A DNA stretch of 64,000 nucleotides from an uncultured Streptomyces sp. (GTDB lineage Bacteria > Actinomycetota > Actinomycetes > Streptomycetales > Streptomycetaceae): contig NZ_CANLBS010000016.1 of the NCBI RefSeq assembly GCF_947488945.1, forward strand, positions 124,001 to 188,000, read 5' to 3'. The notes beneath the pieces are model-generated. The model searched no databases and had not been told where the DNA came from. It saw only the letters and a list, made by a program, of their open reading frames with translations. A program made the translations under genes and the position numbers. Below, piece after piece: positions 1 through 8,826 of this stretch; within the stretch, counting starts at the first letter, position 1; every line of letters starts with the position of its first letter.

Positions 1-32
1 GCCGCGAAGATCCGCTCGTTCGCCCCGCTCAT
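1..32 (-). CDS. 5' end of SWIM zinc finger family protein (partial)
   Basis: Only the first ten codons are inside the window, reading MSGANERIFA. The ATG (at 32, minus strand) overlaps the TGA of the SNF2 helicase by four bases (ATGA), so the two are translationally coupled. Actinobacterial SNF2 helicases of this type are commonly followed by a SWIM zinc-finger protein with a similar N-terminus. The family call rests on that neighbour pattern and a few residues, so it is an inference. Confidence 0.5.
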   Translation of the reverse strand, partial: MSGANERIFA

Positions 33-2905
33 CGCGTGCCCCCTCGCAGTTCCACCAGATCGGCCAGTTCGGCGTCGGTGAGTTCGGTCAGCGCCGCCTC
101 CCCGGAGCCGAGGACCGCGTCCGCCAGCCCTTGTTTACGGGCGAGCATCTCCGCGATCCGGTCCTCGACGGTGCCCTCCGTGATCAGCCGGTGCACCTGT
201 ACCGGCTGGGTCTGCCCGATCCGGTACGCGCGGTCCGTGGCCTGGGCCTCCACGGCCGGGTTCCACCACCGGTCGAAGTGCACCACGTGTCCGGCCCGGG
301 TGAGGTTGAGCCCGGTGCCCGCCGCCTTCAACGACAGCAGGAACACGGGGGATTCGCCCTCCTGGAACCGGCGGACCATGTCCTCGCGGCGGGCGACGGG
401 CGTTCCGCCGTGCAGGAACCGGGTTCGCACCCCGCGGGCCGCCAGGTGCTCCTCCAGCAACCGCGCCATCGCCACGTACTGGGTGAACACCAGCACGCTC
501 GCGCCCTCGGCGAGGATCGTGTCGAGGAGTTCGTCGAGCAGCTCCACCTTGCCGGACCGCCCGGCGATCCTCGGCCGCTCCTCCTTCAGGAACTGAGCCG
601 GGTGGTTGCAGATCTGCTTGAGCGAGGTGAGCAGCTTCACCACCAGGCCGCGCCGGGCGAACCCGTCCGAGCCGGAGATCTCGGCCAGCGTCTCGCGCAC
701 CACCGCCTCGTACAGCCCGGCCTGTTCCAGCGTCAGCGACACCGTGCGGTCGGTCTCCGTCTTCGGTGGCAGCTCCGGGGCGATGCCGGGATCCGACTTG
801 CGCCTGCGCAGCAGGAACGGACGGACGAGCGCGGCCAGCCGCCCGGCCGCCGCCGGGTCCTCGCCGCTCTCGACGGCCACGGCGTACTTCCGCCGGAACG
901 TCCCCAGCCGGCCGAGCAGACCCGGGGTCGTCCAGTCGAGGATCGCCCAGAGTTCGGAGAGGTTGTTCTCGACCGGAGTGCCGGTGAGGGCGACCCTGGC
1001 CCGCGCACCGATCGTCCGCAGCTGCCGGGCCGTCGCCGCGTGCGGGTTCTTCACGTGCTGCGCCTCGTCGGCGACCACCAGGCCCCACCCGGTCTCCGCG
1101 AGCCGGGCGGCGTCCAGCCGCATGGTGCCGTACGTGGTGAGGACGAACTCGCCGGGTGCGAGAGCGTCGAGGGAGCGCGCGGTGCCGTGGAAGCGCCGTA
1201 CCGGGGTGCCGGGGGCGAAACGTTCGATCTCCCGCTGCCAGTTGCCCATCAGCGAGGCCGGGCACACCACCAGAGTCGGACCGGCCGTGGCGGGGTCGTC
1301 CTGGCGGTGCAGATGAAGAGCGATGAGCGTGATCGTCTTCCCGAGCCCCATGTCGTCGGCGAGGCAGCCGCCGAGGCCGAGCGAGGTCATGGTGTGCAGC
1401 CAGTTCAGACCGCGCAACTGGTAGTCGCGCAGCGTCGCGCGGAGCGCCGCCGGCTGCTCGACATCGTGCTTCCCGGCCTCGGCGGAGGCGGTGACACGGG
1501 CCCGCAGCTCCTCCAGCCAGCCGGTGGCGGCGACCTCGACGCGCCGTCCGTCGACCTCGGTGGAGCCGGTGAGCACCGCGCCCAGGGCGTCCACCGGGGT
1601 GATCGACCGCTCCCGGGTCGCGGCGGCGTGCCGGGCCTCCTCCGGGTCGACCAGGACCCACTGGTCGCGCAGCCGCACCACCGGGCGCGCGGCCTCCGCC
1701 AAGCGGTCCAACTCCTCGCGGGTCAGCCGCTGGTCGCCCAGCGCGAACCACCAGCCGAACGACAGCACCGCGTCCGGGGAGAGGACGGCGGGTGCGTCCG
1801 TCGCCGGCCCCGGCCCGTCCGTGTCGGGCGGGCCGATCACCGCGCGCGCCGTCAGTTTCCGGGCGAGCTCCTTCGGCCAGTGCAACTGGACGCCGGTCGC
1901 CGCGAGCGCGCGGCCCGCCGGGCCGAGCAGTTCGCCGATCTCCTCGTCCGCGGGCTCCACGGAGTCCGGCACGGCGGCCGACAGCAGCGGCGACAGCGGG
2001 GGCCAGGTCCTGGCGGCCCGCCGCAGCGCCGGCAGCGCGTCCATCCGGGCCCGGGGGCCGAGCGCGCGGGCGGCGGGCGTGGCTCCGGCCCACACAGCGG
2101 CCGCGTCGGCCACCAGCGTGGGATCGGCGAGGCTGTGGAGCTGCGGCACCACCCGGAATGAGGGCGCGGGGGCTCCGTCCGCGTCCCCGGCTCCGTCGGT
2201 GAGCCCCGAGACCTCCACCCGCAACGACAGCCGTACGCCCGCGTCGTGGCCCGCCGCGACGTCGGCCGCCCAGCCCCGCCGGTCCGGCAGGTGCTGGGGC
2301 CGGGTGCCGGCCCAGGCCGGTCCGCCGGCCGCGAGCGGGGCGGCCGGGGTGCGGGGAAGGCCGTCCGCGACCGCGTCGAGGAAGGCGCGCAGCAACGGTT
2401 CGGGTTCCCGCAGCAGCACGGGGGACACCGGCGCGGCGTCCGGCCCCCCGACCGGCACCGCGTGGGCGGCGGGCGGCATGGCCGCGGCCAGGGCGCGTAC
2501 CCGCTCCAGGTCGTCGGCGGACAGTGGGCCCGCCCGCCATGCGTCGTGGTCGGACGCGCTGAGCCCCGGCAGCAGCAGCCCGCGCGCCGCGAACTGCAGG
2601 GCGAGCAGTCCCGCCGCACCCCAGAACGCCACCGACCCGGTGACTTCCGCAGCCGTGCGCGCCCGGGTGAGGACCGGCAGTGCCTCGGCCACCGGCAGGC
2701 ACAGCGCCGACACGGGGTGCGGGGCGGCGCCGGGGCGGGCCACCGTCACGCTGCCCGCGGTATCGGGGACGTCCGGCAGCGGTTCGCCGTCCGGGTGCCA
2801 GAACGCGACCGTGCCGGTGCGGGCCGGGTCACCGGGGAGAAAGACCGCCTCGCAGCGGGAGAGCCGGGGGAGCAGGGAGAGCGTTGCCGCCGGGAGGCCG
2901 TGCAC
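29..2905 (-). CDS. SNF2-family DEAD/DEAH-box helicase
   Basis: A 958-aa ATP-dependent DNA translocase of the SWI2/SNF2 superfamily 2 type. Residues 1-430 form a variable Ala/Pro-rich N-terminus. The SNF2 N-terminal ATPase lobe carries Walker A DDMGLGKT near residue 515 and the DEAQ box near 612. The helicase C-terminal lobe carries AGTGLNLT and ends with motif VI RAYRIGQ near 890. It starts at GTG; a GAGGA lies about 12 bases upstream, so the ribosome site is weak. Its stop overlaps the start of the next, edge-truncated SWIM gene. Such pairs are known in actinobacteria, and a DNA repair or chromosome maintenance role is only inferred. Confidence 0.93.
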   Translation of the reverse strand: MHGLPAATLSLLPRLSRCEAVFLPGDPARTGTVAFWHPDGEPLPDVPDTAGSVTVARPGAAPHPVSALCLPVAEALPVLTRARTAAEVTGSVAFWGAAGLLALQFAARGLLLPGLSASDHDAWRAGPLSADDLERVRALAAAMPPAAHAVPVGGPDAAPVSPVLLREPEPLLRAFLDAVADGLPRTPAAPLAAGGPAWAGTRPQHLPDRRGWAADVAAGHDAGVRLSLRVEVSGLTDGAGDADGAPAPSFRVVPQLHSLADPTLVADAAAVWAGATPAARALGPRARMDALPALRRAARTWPPLSPLLSAAVPDSVEPADEEIGELLGPAGRALAATGVQLHWPKELARKLTARAVIGPPDTDGPGPATDAPAVLSPDAVLSFGWWFALGDQRLTREELDRLAEAARPVVRLRDQWVLVDPEEARHAAATRERSITPVDALGAVLTGSTEVDGRRVEVAATGWLEELRARVTASAEAGKHDVEQPAALRATLRDYQLRGLNWLHTMTSLGLGGCLADDMGLGKTITLIALHLHRQDDPATAGPTLVVCPASLMGNWQREIERFAPGTPVRRFHGTARSLDALAPGEFVLTTYGTMRLDAARLAETGWGLVVADEAQHVKNPHAATARQLRTIGARARVALTGTPVENNLSELWAILDWTTPGLLGRLGTFRRKYAVAVESGEDPAAAGRLAALVRPFLLRRRKSDPGIAPELPPKTETDRTVSLTLEQAGLYEAVVRETLAEISGSDGFARRGLVVKLLTSLKQICNHPAQFLKEERPRIAGRSGKVELLDELLDTILAEGASVLVFTQYVAMARLLEEHLAARGVRTRFLHGGTPVARREDMVRRFQEGESPVFLLSLKAAGTGLNLTRAGHVVHFDRWWNPAVEAQATDRAYRIGQTQPVQVHRLITEGTVEDRIAEMLARKQGLADAVLGSGEAALTELTDAELADLVELRGGTR

Positions 2906-3195
2906 AGCGTGTCAGAGTCCTCAAATTTGACTAGTGGGGTTCGCGGTCGCCGAGGGTACTGCATCCCGGGCCCGGACAGGTGCCGCCGGACGACGGCGGA
3001 GGCGTGCGGAGAGGCACCGCCGCGCACCGTGCGGGTGCCCGTGCCAGGGCGGGGGTGGCGCTGACCGGCCGCCCGGAGGAAGGGGTAACCCCCGTGCGTA
3101 CCGGGAGGGTGGCGCCATGGCTGCGCCGGGGTGCCGGACGTTACGTTTCACCAGGTCAGGACAGCTATCCGCACCCCTCGCAGCCCGGAGACGCC
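2906..3195. promoter_or_regulatory. Divergent intergenic region with a TCAAATTTGA palindrome
   Basis: This 290-bp stretch separates the divergent helicase and desaturase genes and must hold both promoters. The perfect 10-bp palindrome TCAAATTTGA at 2921-2930 is an AT-rich island 16 bases before the helicase start and could be an operator. No -35/-10 pair stands out. In-frame ORF upstream of 3196 lacks a ribosome site and is not taken as coding. Confidence 0.3.
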
Positions 3196-4290
3196 ATGCC
3201 CCACGCCGTGACCATCCTCCCGGACGACGCTCCCGGCCCGCGCGCCTGCGACGGCACCGGGCAGCAGGGCGCGGGACCCGCGCCCGCCCGCGAACCCGCG
3301 GCGGGCAGCGACTTCGCGCCGCTGCTCCGCGTCGTACGGGGCCAGGGCCTGCTCGAACGCCGCCCCGGCTGGTACGCGGCCCGGGTCGCCGTGAACCTCC
3401 TCGGGCTGGGCGCGGTGTCCGCGGGCGTCCTGCTGCTCGGCGACAGCTGGTGGACGCTGACGCTCGCGCTGCCGCTGGCCGTGCTCTGGGCGCGTACCGC
3501 CTTCCTCGCCCACGACGCCGGGCACAGCCAGATATCGGGGAACCGCACGGTGAACCGGGCCCTCGGTCTCGTCCACGGCAATCTGCTGCTGGGCATGAAC
3601 GAGGCGTGGTGGAACGACAAGCACGTCCGTCATCACGCCCACCCCAACCACGTCGACAAGGACCCCGACGTCGGGGTCGGCGCGCTGGTCTGGACGCAGG
3701 GGCAGGCGGCCCGGCGGGTGGGCTTCGCCCGCTGGGTCACCCGCAACCAGGCCCGCCTCTTCTTCCCGATGCTGCTCCTCGAAGGCATCGCCCTGAAGGT
3801 CTCCGGCTTCCGGTACCTGCGCCGGCAACCCGTGCGTGACCGGGTCCTGTCCGCGTCGCTGATGACGGCCCACCTCGTGTTCTGGGGCGCGCTGTTCCTC
3901 GCGGCCATGCCGGTCGGCAAGGCCGTCGTCTTCGCCCTGCTGCTGCACGCGCTGTTCGGGCTCCATCTCGGCGCCGCCTTCGCCCCCAACCACAAGGGCA
4001 TGGAGATGCCGGACCCGGACGGCGACCGCTGGGGACACCTGCGGCGCCAGGTCCTCACCTCGCGCAACGTCCGGGGCGCGGTGCTCACCGACTGGTTCCT
4101 GGGCGGACTGAACTACCAGATCGAGCACCACCTCTTCCCCAGCATGCCGCGGCCCCACCTCCGGCTGGCCCAGCCGCTGGTCCGCGCCCACTGTGCGGCC
4201 GTCGGCGTGCCGTACACCGAGACCGGGCTGGTCGAGTCCTACCGGCAGGGTCTGGCCCACCTGCACGAGACGGGCGCGCCCCTGCGCTGA
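3196..4290 (+). CDS. Membrane fatty acid desaturase (acyl-lipid type)
   Basis: A 364-aa di-iron desaturase that inserts double bonds into acyl chains of membrane lipids. All three histidine boxes are present: HDAGH near residue 104, KHVRHHAHPN near 140 and QIEHHLF near 307. Hydrophobic pairs near residues 55-90 and 215-260 give the usual four-helix membrane layout. The start chosen is ATG 3196, with GGAG nine bases upstream; the frame is open further 5' but has no ribosome site there. It stands alone, divergent from the helicase. The box spacing fits the front-end/delta-5/6-like family; substrate and regiospecificity cannot be read from sequence. Confidence 0.92.
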   Translation: MPHAVTILPDDAPGPRACDGTGQQGAGPAPAREPAAGSDFAPLLRVVRGQGLLERRPGWYAARVAVNLLGLGAVSAGVLLLGDSWWTLTLALPLAVLWARTAFLAHDAGHSQISGNRTVNRALGLVHGNLLLGMNEAWWNDKHVRHHAHPNHVDKDPDVGVGALVWTQGQAARRVGFARWVTRNQARLFFPMLLLEGIALKVSGFRYLRRQPVRDRVLSASLMTAHLVFWGALFLAAMPVGKAVVFALLLHALFGLHLGAAFAPNHKGMEMPDPDGDRWGHLRRQVLTSRNVRGAVLTDWFLGGLNYQIEHHLFPSMPRPHLRLAQPLVRAHCAAVGVPYTETGLVESYRQGLAHLHETGAPLR

Positions 4291-4385
4291 CCGGCGCCGG
4301 ACCGGTATCCGCAGCGCGGAACCGATCCGCGCGCGCGAGCGTTCCAGACAGAGAAGCGGCTCGTGCCGCGGAGGAGGCGTGTGTC

Positions 4386-4568
4386 ATGTCGAACGGTGCG
4401 AAAATCGCCATCGGGGGAGTCGTCGCCGCGGTGATCCTGATCCCGTTCATCGGGTTCTGGTGGTCCCTCGCGGTGCTCATCGGGGTGCCCGCCGTCGGGT
4501 ATCTGATGCTGGACCCCTCCCAGCGTCGCCGGCTCCGCCGGGTCGGACGCAAGCAGATAGGCCGCTGA
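4386..4568 (+). CDS. 60-aa single-span membrane protein
   Basis: A short protein with MSNGAKIAI at the start, a long hydrophobic stretch (residues 7-43) likely crossing the membrane once or twice, and a strongly basic tail (RRRLRRVGRKQIGR). GGAGG lies 11 bases before the ATG. It follows the desaturase by 95 bases on the same strand and may be cotranscribed. Small proteins of this shape are common in Streptomyces and have no known function. Confidence 0.75.
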   Translation: MSNGAKIAIGGVVAAVILIPFIGFWWSLAVLIGVPAVGYLMLDPSQRRRLRRVGRKQIGR

Positions 4569-5216
4569 GCGCGACCGCCGCGGCGGGCCACGTGGCGCCC
4601 CCGCGGCGGCGTACGCGTTCCCCGAGCCCGTTCCGTCCCCCACGCCGCCCGGCCCGTGACGGCGGCGTAGGGACCGCTTGAGGGCGTCGCCCCGGCCGGA
4701 TGCGACCGGCGGCTTCGGACGTGGCCGCCACGCGTGCGGCGTCTTTCCCGCGCCACTGGTCGGTGCCTCGTGGTGCGGCCGAGCGGCGCCGGCGTCCCGC
4801 CCGAGCCGCCCCTCCTCGAGGGCGCGCTCGTCGCCGTACATCCCCAACTGGGTTGCTTCCAGGGAGTGTTCGGAACGGCCCTCCCGGGGCCGAGCGCAAC
4901 GCCGAGTGGGCGCCGGCGCCGACCGCCGGGCGTGCCGCCTTCAGTGCCAGGGCCGTCGGCAGCGACAGCAGCAGCTGCACGTTACCCGCGACGTCCTACG
5001 ACGGACCCCGCAGCGAAAGGGACCGGCTCACTCGCGGCCTTTCTGGTCACCACGCTTCCGGCGGTCGTCGTGCGGCGGGGCGCCGGAGTGTTGCGCTCAC
5101 GGCCGAGGCGTTTTCAACTCCACCGGGTGCCACGGGAGTTGGAACAGCGACCTGGGTGCGGCAGAACAGTCATGGCTCCTCCGCTTCTTCGTGTGTCCGA
5201 GGTATTGACGCGCCCG
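4569..5216. other. Long intergenic stretch, no supported gene
   Basis: About 650 bases between the small membrane protein and the promoter at 5217. Open frames exist on both strands, but all are Arg/Ala/Pro-rich, lack ribosome sites and look like chance frames in GC-rich DNA. No hairpin or repeat stands out. Confidence 0.5.
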
Positions 5217-5245
5217 TTGAAACAAGTCGATAGTTTTTGTATCTT
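5217..5245 (+). promoter_or_regulatory. Sigma70/HrdB-type promoter
   Basis: TTGAAA (5217-5222), a 17-bp spacer and TATCTT (5240-5245) match the vegetative consensus well and sit in an AT-rich island unusual for this window. A second -35-like TTGACG lies at 5205-5210. It would drive the leader frame at 5308 and the MpaB-aldehyde dehydrogenase pair. Confidence 0.5.
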
Positions 5246-5307
5246 CGGATCATCGGTGGCATCCGGGCGCTCCTAGCCGTCGTCCCGACCGCAGGAAGGA
5301 GGCCCGC

Positions 5308-5757
5308 ATGCGTGACCGACGTACTGGCTTACGCCGTGTCGCCGCAGGTGAGAGCCAGGCCGACCGACAGCCGACAGCCGAGCGTCGTGACGTCCGCCCT
5401 CCGCACCCGGCGCCCGGCGGCGCCGGGCCTCACCCGGCCGCAGGCGCGGCGGACGGCGGGGTGGACCGACGCCGGGACGGTGCACTTCTCCGACCTGACC
5501 ACACGCAGCGGGCGACGACAGGAGACAGACCATGGGCCGCTACAGCCGCCTCCACCGCATGGAGCGGATGGATCCGCAGAAAGACTACGAGCAGATCTTC
5601 CGCTGGATCACCCAGTACGAGTTCCCGTGGGACTACCTGCAGGGCGTCTCGGTGGCCTTCCTGCGGGACTACGGCGTGCCGCGCATCTCCCGCCTCCTCG
5701 ACCGCACCCAGGAGTTCGAGCGGGCCGGGCAGAAACGCTACGACGACACGGTCCTGA
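5308..5757 (+). CDS. Possible leader ORF with TTA codon upstream of MpaB gene
   Basis: ATG 5308 is preceded at five bases by AAGGAGG (5296-5302), one of the strongest ribosome sites in the window, and sits just below a good promoter. Codon 8 is TTA (5329-5331), the rare leucine codon read by the bldA tRNA in Streptomyces. The frame runs 149 codons and overlaps the MpaB start at 5532 by 226 bases in another frame. Its composition (Arg, Pro, Ala, Thr) looks like a shadow, so only the initiation signals support it. It may be a short translated leader, or the remains of one, rather than a stable protein. Confidence 0.25.
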   Translation: MRDRRTGLRRVAAGESQADRQPTAERRDVRPPHPAPGGAGPHPAAGAADGGVDRRRDGALLRPDHTQRATTGDRPWAATAASTAWSGWIRRKTTSRSSAGSPSTSSRGTTCRASRWPSCGTTACRASPASSTAPRSSSGPGRNATTTRS

Positions 5758-6503
5758 TCGCCAACGAACTGGTCCAGGACGGCATGGAGTCCGAGCGCGC
5801 CCGCGCCGCCGCCCGCCACCTCAACCGCATCCACGGCCGTTACCGGATACCGAACGAGGACTACCTCTACGTCCTCGCCACCACCGTCGTCGGTCCCAAG
5901 CGCTGGATCGACCGCTACGGCTGGCGCCCCCTGTGCGAGCAGGAGACCGAGAGTATGGCGCTGGTCGGGCGGCGGATGGGCGAGATGATGGACATCGACG
6001 GGCTGCCCGACGACTATGCCGGATTCGCCCGTATCCACGACGAGTACGAGGCGAGGATGTTCGCCTACGACCCCGCCAACCGGCGGGTCGCCGCCGCCAC
6101 CCTGCGGACCGTCACCTCGTGGTATCCGGGCGCCCTGCGGCCCCTGGTCGCCCGCGCCTCGCTCGCGGTGCTGGACGACGAACTGCTCGCCGCCCTCGGG
6201 TTCCCGCCCCAGCCGCCGCGGGTGCGCGGCGTCGCGCACCGGGCACTGCGCACCCGTGCCGCCGTCGTACGCCGCATGCCGGCCCGGCCCGGCCGGTACC
6301 CCTACCGCGCCAAGCCCCGCAGTTACCCGTTCGGGTGGACCCTGGACGACCTGGGCCCGCACTGGGCGCACTCCCGGCCGACGCACCCCCTGCCCGACGA
6401 GCGCACCGGCGACGCCGGACACGAGACCCCCACCGGATCGGCCGCGACGACGGCGACCGACGGCACCACCGCGCCACTGACCACACCTCAGGAGCACCGA
6501 TGA
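5532..6503 (+). CDS. Oxygenase MpaB family protein (DUF2236), copy 1
   Basis: A 323-aa member of the DUF2236 family that includes fungal MpaB, which cleaves a farnesyl side chain, and bacterial rubber oxygenase Lcp; these are haem-dependent. Features shared with the paralogue at 15167 include RMDPQKD near the N-terminus, EFPWD, QKRYDD, NRIH, VVGPKRWIDRYGWR, LPDDY and SWYP. The histidine of NRIH is conserved in both copies and is a candidate haem ligand, by inference. The last 40 residues are a low-complexity Thr/Ala tail. The stop overlaps the aldehyde dehydrogenase ATG (ATGA), so the two are coupled, which suggests that an aldehyde product is oxidised onward. Confidence 0.85.
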   Translation: MGRYSRLHRMERMDPQKDYEQIFRWITQYEFPWDYLQGVSVAFLRDYGVPRISRLLDRTQEFERAGQKRYDDTVLIANELVQDGMESERARAAARHLNRIHGRYRIPNEDYLYVLATTVVGPKRWIDRYGWRPLCEQETESMALVGRRMGEMMDIDGLPDDYAGFARIHDEYEARMFAYDPANRRVAAATLRTVTSWYPGALRPLVARASLAVLDDELLAALGFPPQPPRVRGVAHRALRTRAAVVRRMPARPGRYPYRAKPRSYPFGWTLDDLGPHWAHSRPTHPLPDERTGDAGHETPTGSAATTATDGTTAPLTTPQEHR

Positions 6504-8020
6504 CCGAAACGGCACCCCCGGCAGCTTCGGCCTTCACCGTCCACGCGCCCGGCACCGGCAAGCCGCTCGCCGACCACCCGGTGCACGGCCCGCGCGAGGT
6601 CGACGCCGCCGTGGACCGTGCCAGGTCGGCGGCGACCCGTTGGGCGGCGCTGTCCGCCGCCGGGCGCAAGGGCCGTCTGACGCTGTGGCGGCGCTCGCTC
6701 GCGGCCCACCTCGACCGCATGGCCGAGACGATCGCGGCGGAGACCGGCAAGCCCGTCGGCGACGCCCAACTGGAGGTGGTCCTCACCCTGGAGCACCTCG
6801 CCTGGGCCTCCCGCAACGCCGGACCGCTGCTGCGCAGGCGCGGTGTGGGCACCGGCCTGCTCGCCTCCAACCAGCGCGCCACCGTGGTCCACCGGCCGCT
6901 CGGCGTCATCGGGGTGATCGGGCCCTGGAACTATCCGCTGTACACCCCGATGGGCTCGATCGGGTACGCCCTGTCGGCGGGCAACGGCGTGGTGTTCAAG
7001 CCGTCCGAACTGACCCCCGGCACGGGCGTCCTGCTGGCGGAGCTGTTCGACGAGGCGGTGCCGGAGTACGCGGGGCTGCTCACGGTCGTCACGGGTGCCG
7101 CCGGGACCGGTGACGCGCTGGCCCGCTCCGGTGTCGACAAACTGGCGTTCACCGGCTCGCCCGGAACCGCGCGCAAGGTGATGGAGGTCTGCGCCCGGTC
7201 GCTGAAGCCGTTCCTGGCCGAGTGCGGCGGCAAGGACGCGACGATCGTCACGGCCGACGCGGACCTCGACGCGGCGGCCGACGCCGTGGTCTGGGGGGCG
7301 ATGAGCAACGCCGGGCAGACCTGCGCCGGAGTCGAACGCGTCTACGCGGTGCGGGAGGTGCACGCCGCGCTCTGCGAGAAAGTGGTGGAGCGGGTCCGCG
7401 CGCTGCCCACCGGACCCGGTGCGGACTCGGCCTACGGTCCGATGACGCTGCCGGGGCAGACCGAGGTGGTGCGGCGTCACGTGGAGGAGGCGCTGGCGGC
7501 GGGCGCGCGTGCCCTGTTCGGGGGCTCCGAATCGCTGCCGACGGCCGGGGAGGAGCGGACGGTCGGGGAGTTCGTCGGCCCGGTGGTCCTCGCCGACGTG
7601 CCGGAGGACGCCTCGGCGATGCGGGAGGAGACGTTCGGGCCCACGGTGGCGATCAATGCCGTGGCCGACGTGGACGAGGCGGTGCGGCGGGCCAACGACT
7701 CGTCCTACGCCCTCGGAGCGACGGTCTTCTGCGGCAACGGCCGCACGGGGGCGGAGATCGCCGCACGGCTGCGGGCCGGGGCGGTCTCGGTGAACTCGGT
7801 GCTGGGCTTCGCCGCCGTGCCGGGCCTGCCGTTCGGCGGGTCCGGGGACTCGGGCTTCGGACGGATCCACGGCGCGCAGGGGCTGCTGGCGTTCACCGCC
7901 CCGCAGTCGGTCACGGTCCAGCGCTTCGCGCCGCCGGTGAACCTCACGTCGTTCACCGCGCCGCTCGCCGCGCGGGCACGCGCGGTGGCCATGGCGCGCT
8001 GGATGCACCGGCGCCGCTGA
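6500..8020 (+). CDS. NAD(P)-dependent aldehyde dehydrogenase
   Basis: A 506-aa ALDH superfamily enzyme oxidising an aldehyde to the acid (or succinic-semialdehyde-like substrates). The cofactor-binding motif GPWNYPLY is present, the general base is Glu241 in ECGGKD, and the nucleophile is Cys275 in NAGQTCAG. Downstream, PFGGSGDSGFGRIHG matches the C-terminal family signature. The ATG overlaps the stop of the MpaB gene, with GGAG seven bases upstream. The C-terminus is basic. Context suggests the substrate is a long-chain or isoprenoid aldehyde released by the oxygenase; this is inference. Confidence 0.93.
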   Translation: MTETAPPAASAFTVHAPGTGKPLADHPVHGPREVDAAVDRARSAATRWAALSAAGRKGRLTLWRRSLAAHLDRMAETIAAETGKPVGDAQLEVVLTLEHLAWASRNAGPLLRRRGVGTGLLASNQRATVVHRPLGVIGVIGPWNYPLYTPMGSIGYALSAGNGVVFKPSELTPGTGVLLAELFDEAVPEYAGLLTVVTGAAGTGDALARSGVDKLAFTGSPGTARKVMEVCARSLKPFLAECGGKDATIVTADADLDAAADAVVWGAMSNAGQTCAGVERVYAVREVHAALCEKVVERVRALPTGPGADSAYGPMTLPGQTEVVRRHVEEALAAGARALFGGSESLPTAGEERTVGEFVGPVVLADVPEDASAMREETFGPTVAINAVADVDEAVRRANDSSYALGATVFCGNGRTGAEIAARLRAGAVSVNSVLGFAAVPGLPFGGSGDSGFGRIHGAQGLLAFTAPQSVTVQRFAPPVNLTSFTAPLAARARAVAMARWMHRRR

Positions 8021-8061
8021 TCCGCCGCGGGGGAGCGGGCCTGCCGGTCCGGCGCCGGGGA

Positions 8062-8688
8062 TCAGGCGTCGACGAGGGGGGCGAGGTACCGGCGGGCGAA
8101 CGCACGCGCCTGGTTCTCGTCCTCCATCTCGATGCAGCTCGACGGGTTCAGCAGGAAGGACACGGCGACCCGGACCATGAGTTCGGCGACGGGCCGGGGG
8201 TCGGAGTCGGGGCGGCCTCCGGCCCTTCGGGCGCGCCGCAGATGGGCCGCCAGGTACTCGGTGGTCGCGGAGAGCATGGGGCCGCCCTGGACCGTCAGGT
8301 AGGGCAGGACCACTTCGGGTTCGAGGCGGAGCAGACCGCCGAGGAGGGGGTGGCTCCTGGTGTGCCGCAGCGCCACCACGAAGCCCTCGACGACCCGCTC
8401 GTGCATCGTCGGCAGGGGGGCCACCGCCGCGTCCAGCCTCTCGAAGAAGAGGCTTCCCTCGCGCAGCAGACACGCCTCCACCAGGCCGTCCTTGGTCTGG
8501 AATCGCCGGTAGACGGTGACCCGGGAGACGCCGGCCCGCTTGGCGACGTCGTCCACCGAGGAGCGGCGCAGGCCGAAGGTCGTGAACTGTTCGAGCGCGG
8601 CGTCCAGGATGCGCGCCGCCACCTTTTCGTCGGTCTTGGGCCGGGCCAGGGTCCGGGCCAGCAGCGAGTCGTTCGCAGGAATCTTCAT
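8062..8688 (-). CDS. TetR/AcrR family regulator
   Basis: A 208-aa one-component repressor. The N-terminal helix-turn-helix is typical (SSVDDVAKRAGVSRVTVYRRF, residues about 40-60); the ligand domain follows and is not assignable. ATG 8688 is chosen; a GTG 12 bases upstream is an alternative. It is convergent with the aldehyde dehydrogenase and divergent from the acyl-CoA dehydrogenase, which is the likely regulated unit, together perhaps with the MpaB pair. Confidence 0.88.
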   Translation of the reverse strand: MKIPANDSLLARTLARPKTDEKVAARILDAALEQFTTFGLRRSSVDDVAKRAGVSRVTVYRRFQTKDGLVEACLLREGSLFFERLDAAVAPLPTMHERVVEGFVVALRHTRSHPLLGGLLRLEPEVVLPYLTVQGGPMLSATTEYLAAHLRRARRAGGRPDSDPRPVAELMVRVAVSFLLNPSSCIEMEDENQARAFARRYLAPLVDA

Positions 8689-8740
8689 GGTGCTTCTCAC
8701 GATACCGCCCCAGCGGTGTCCGAGAAACTAAGAAACAACT

Positions 8741-8761
8741 AGCATTGCTTTGTAACATGCT
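8741..8761. promoter_or_regulatory. Candidate operator, AGCAT-N11-ATGCT
   Basis: An inverted repeat of five-base arms lies in an AT-rich part of the 138-bp gap between the TetR gene and the divergent acyl-CoA dehydrogenase. TAACAT (8753-8758) could be a -10 box inside it. The arms are short, so this is only a suggestion for the TetR site. Confidence 0.25.
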
Positions 8762-8826
8762 TGGCTATTGGACACACCAGCTCGGTGGTGGCACACCCGT
8801 GCCGCCACCGGAACGCGGAGGACCTC

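Noticed and set aside
131..2161. Plus-strand open frame of 676 codons opposite the helicase
   Set aside because: It is antisense to a helicase with all motifs intact, and its product is Arg/Gly/Gln-rich low complexity, a typical GC-rich shadow.
4239..4847. 202-codon minus-strand frame downstream of the desaturase
   Set aside because: It covers the small membrane protein gene antisense, lacks a ribosome site and has Arg/Gly/Pro-rich composition.
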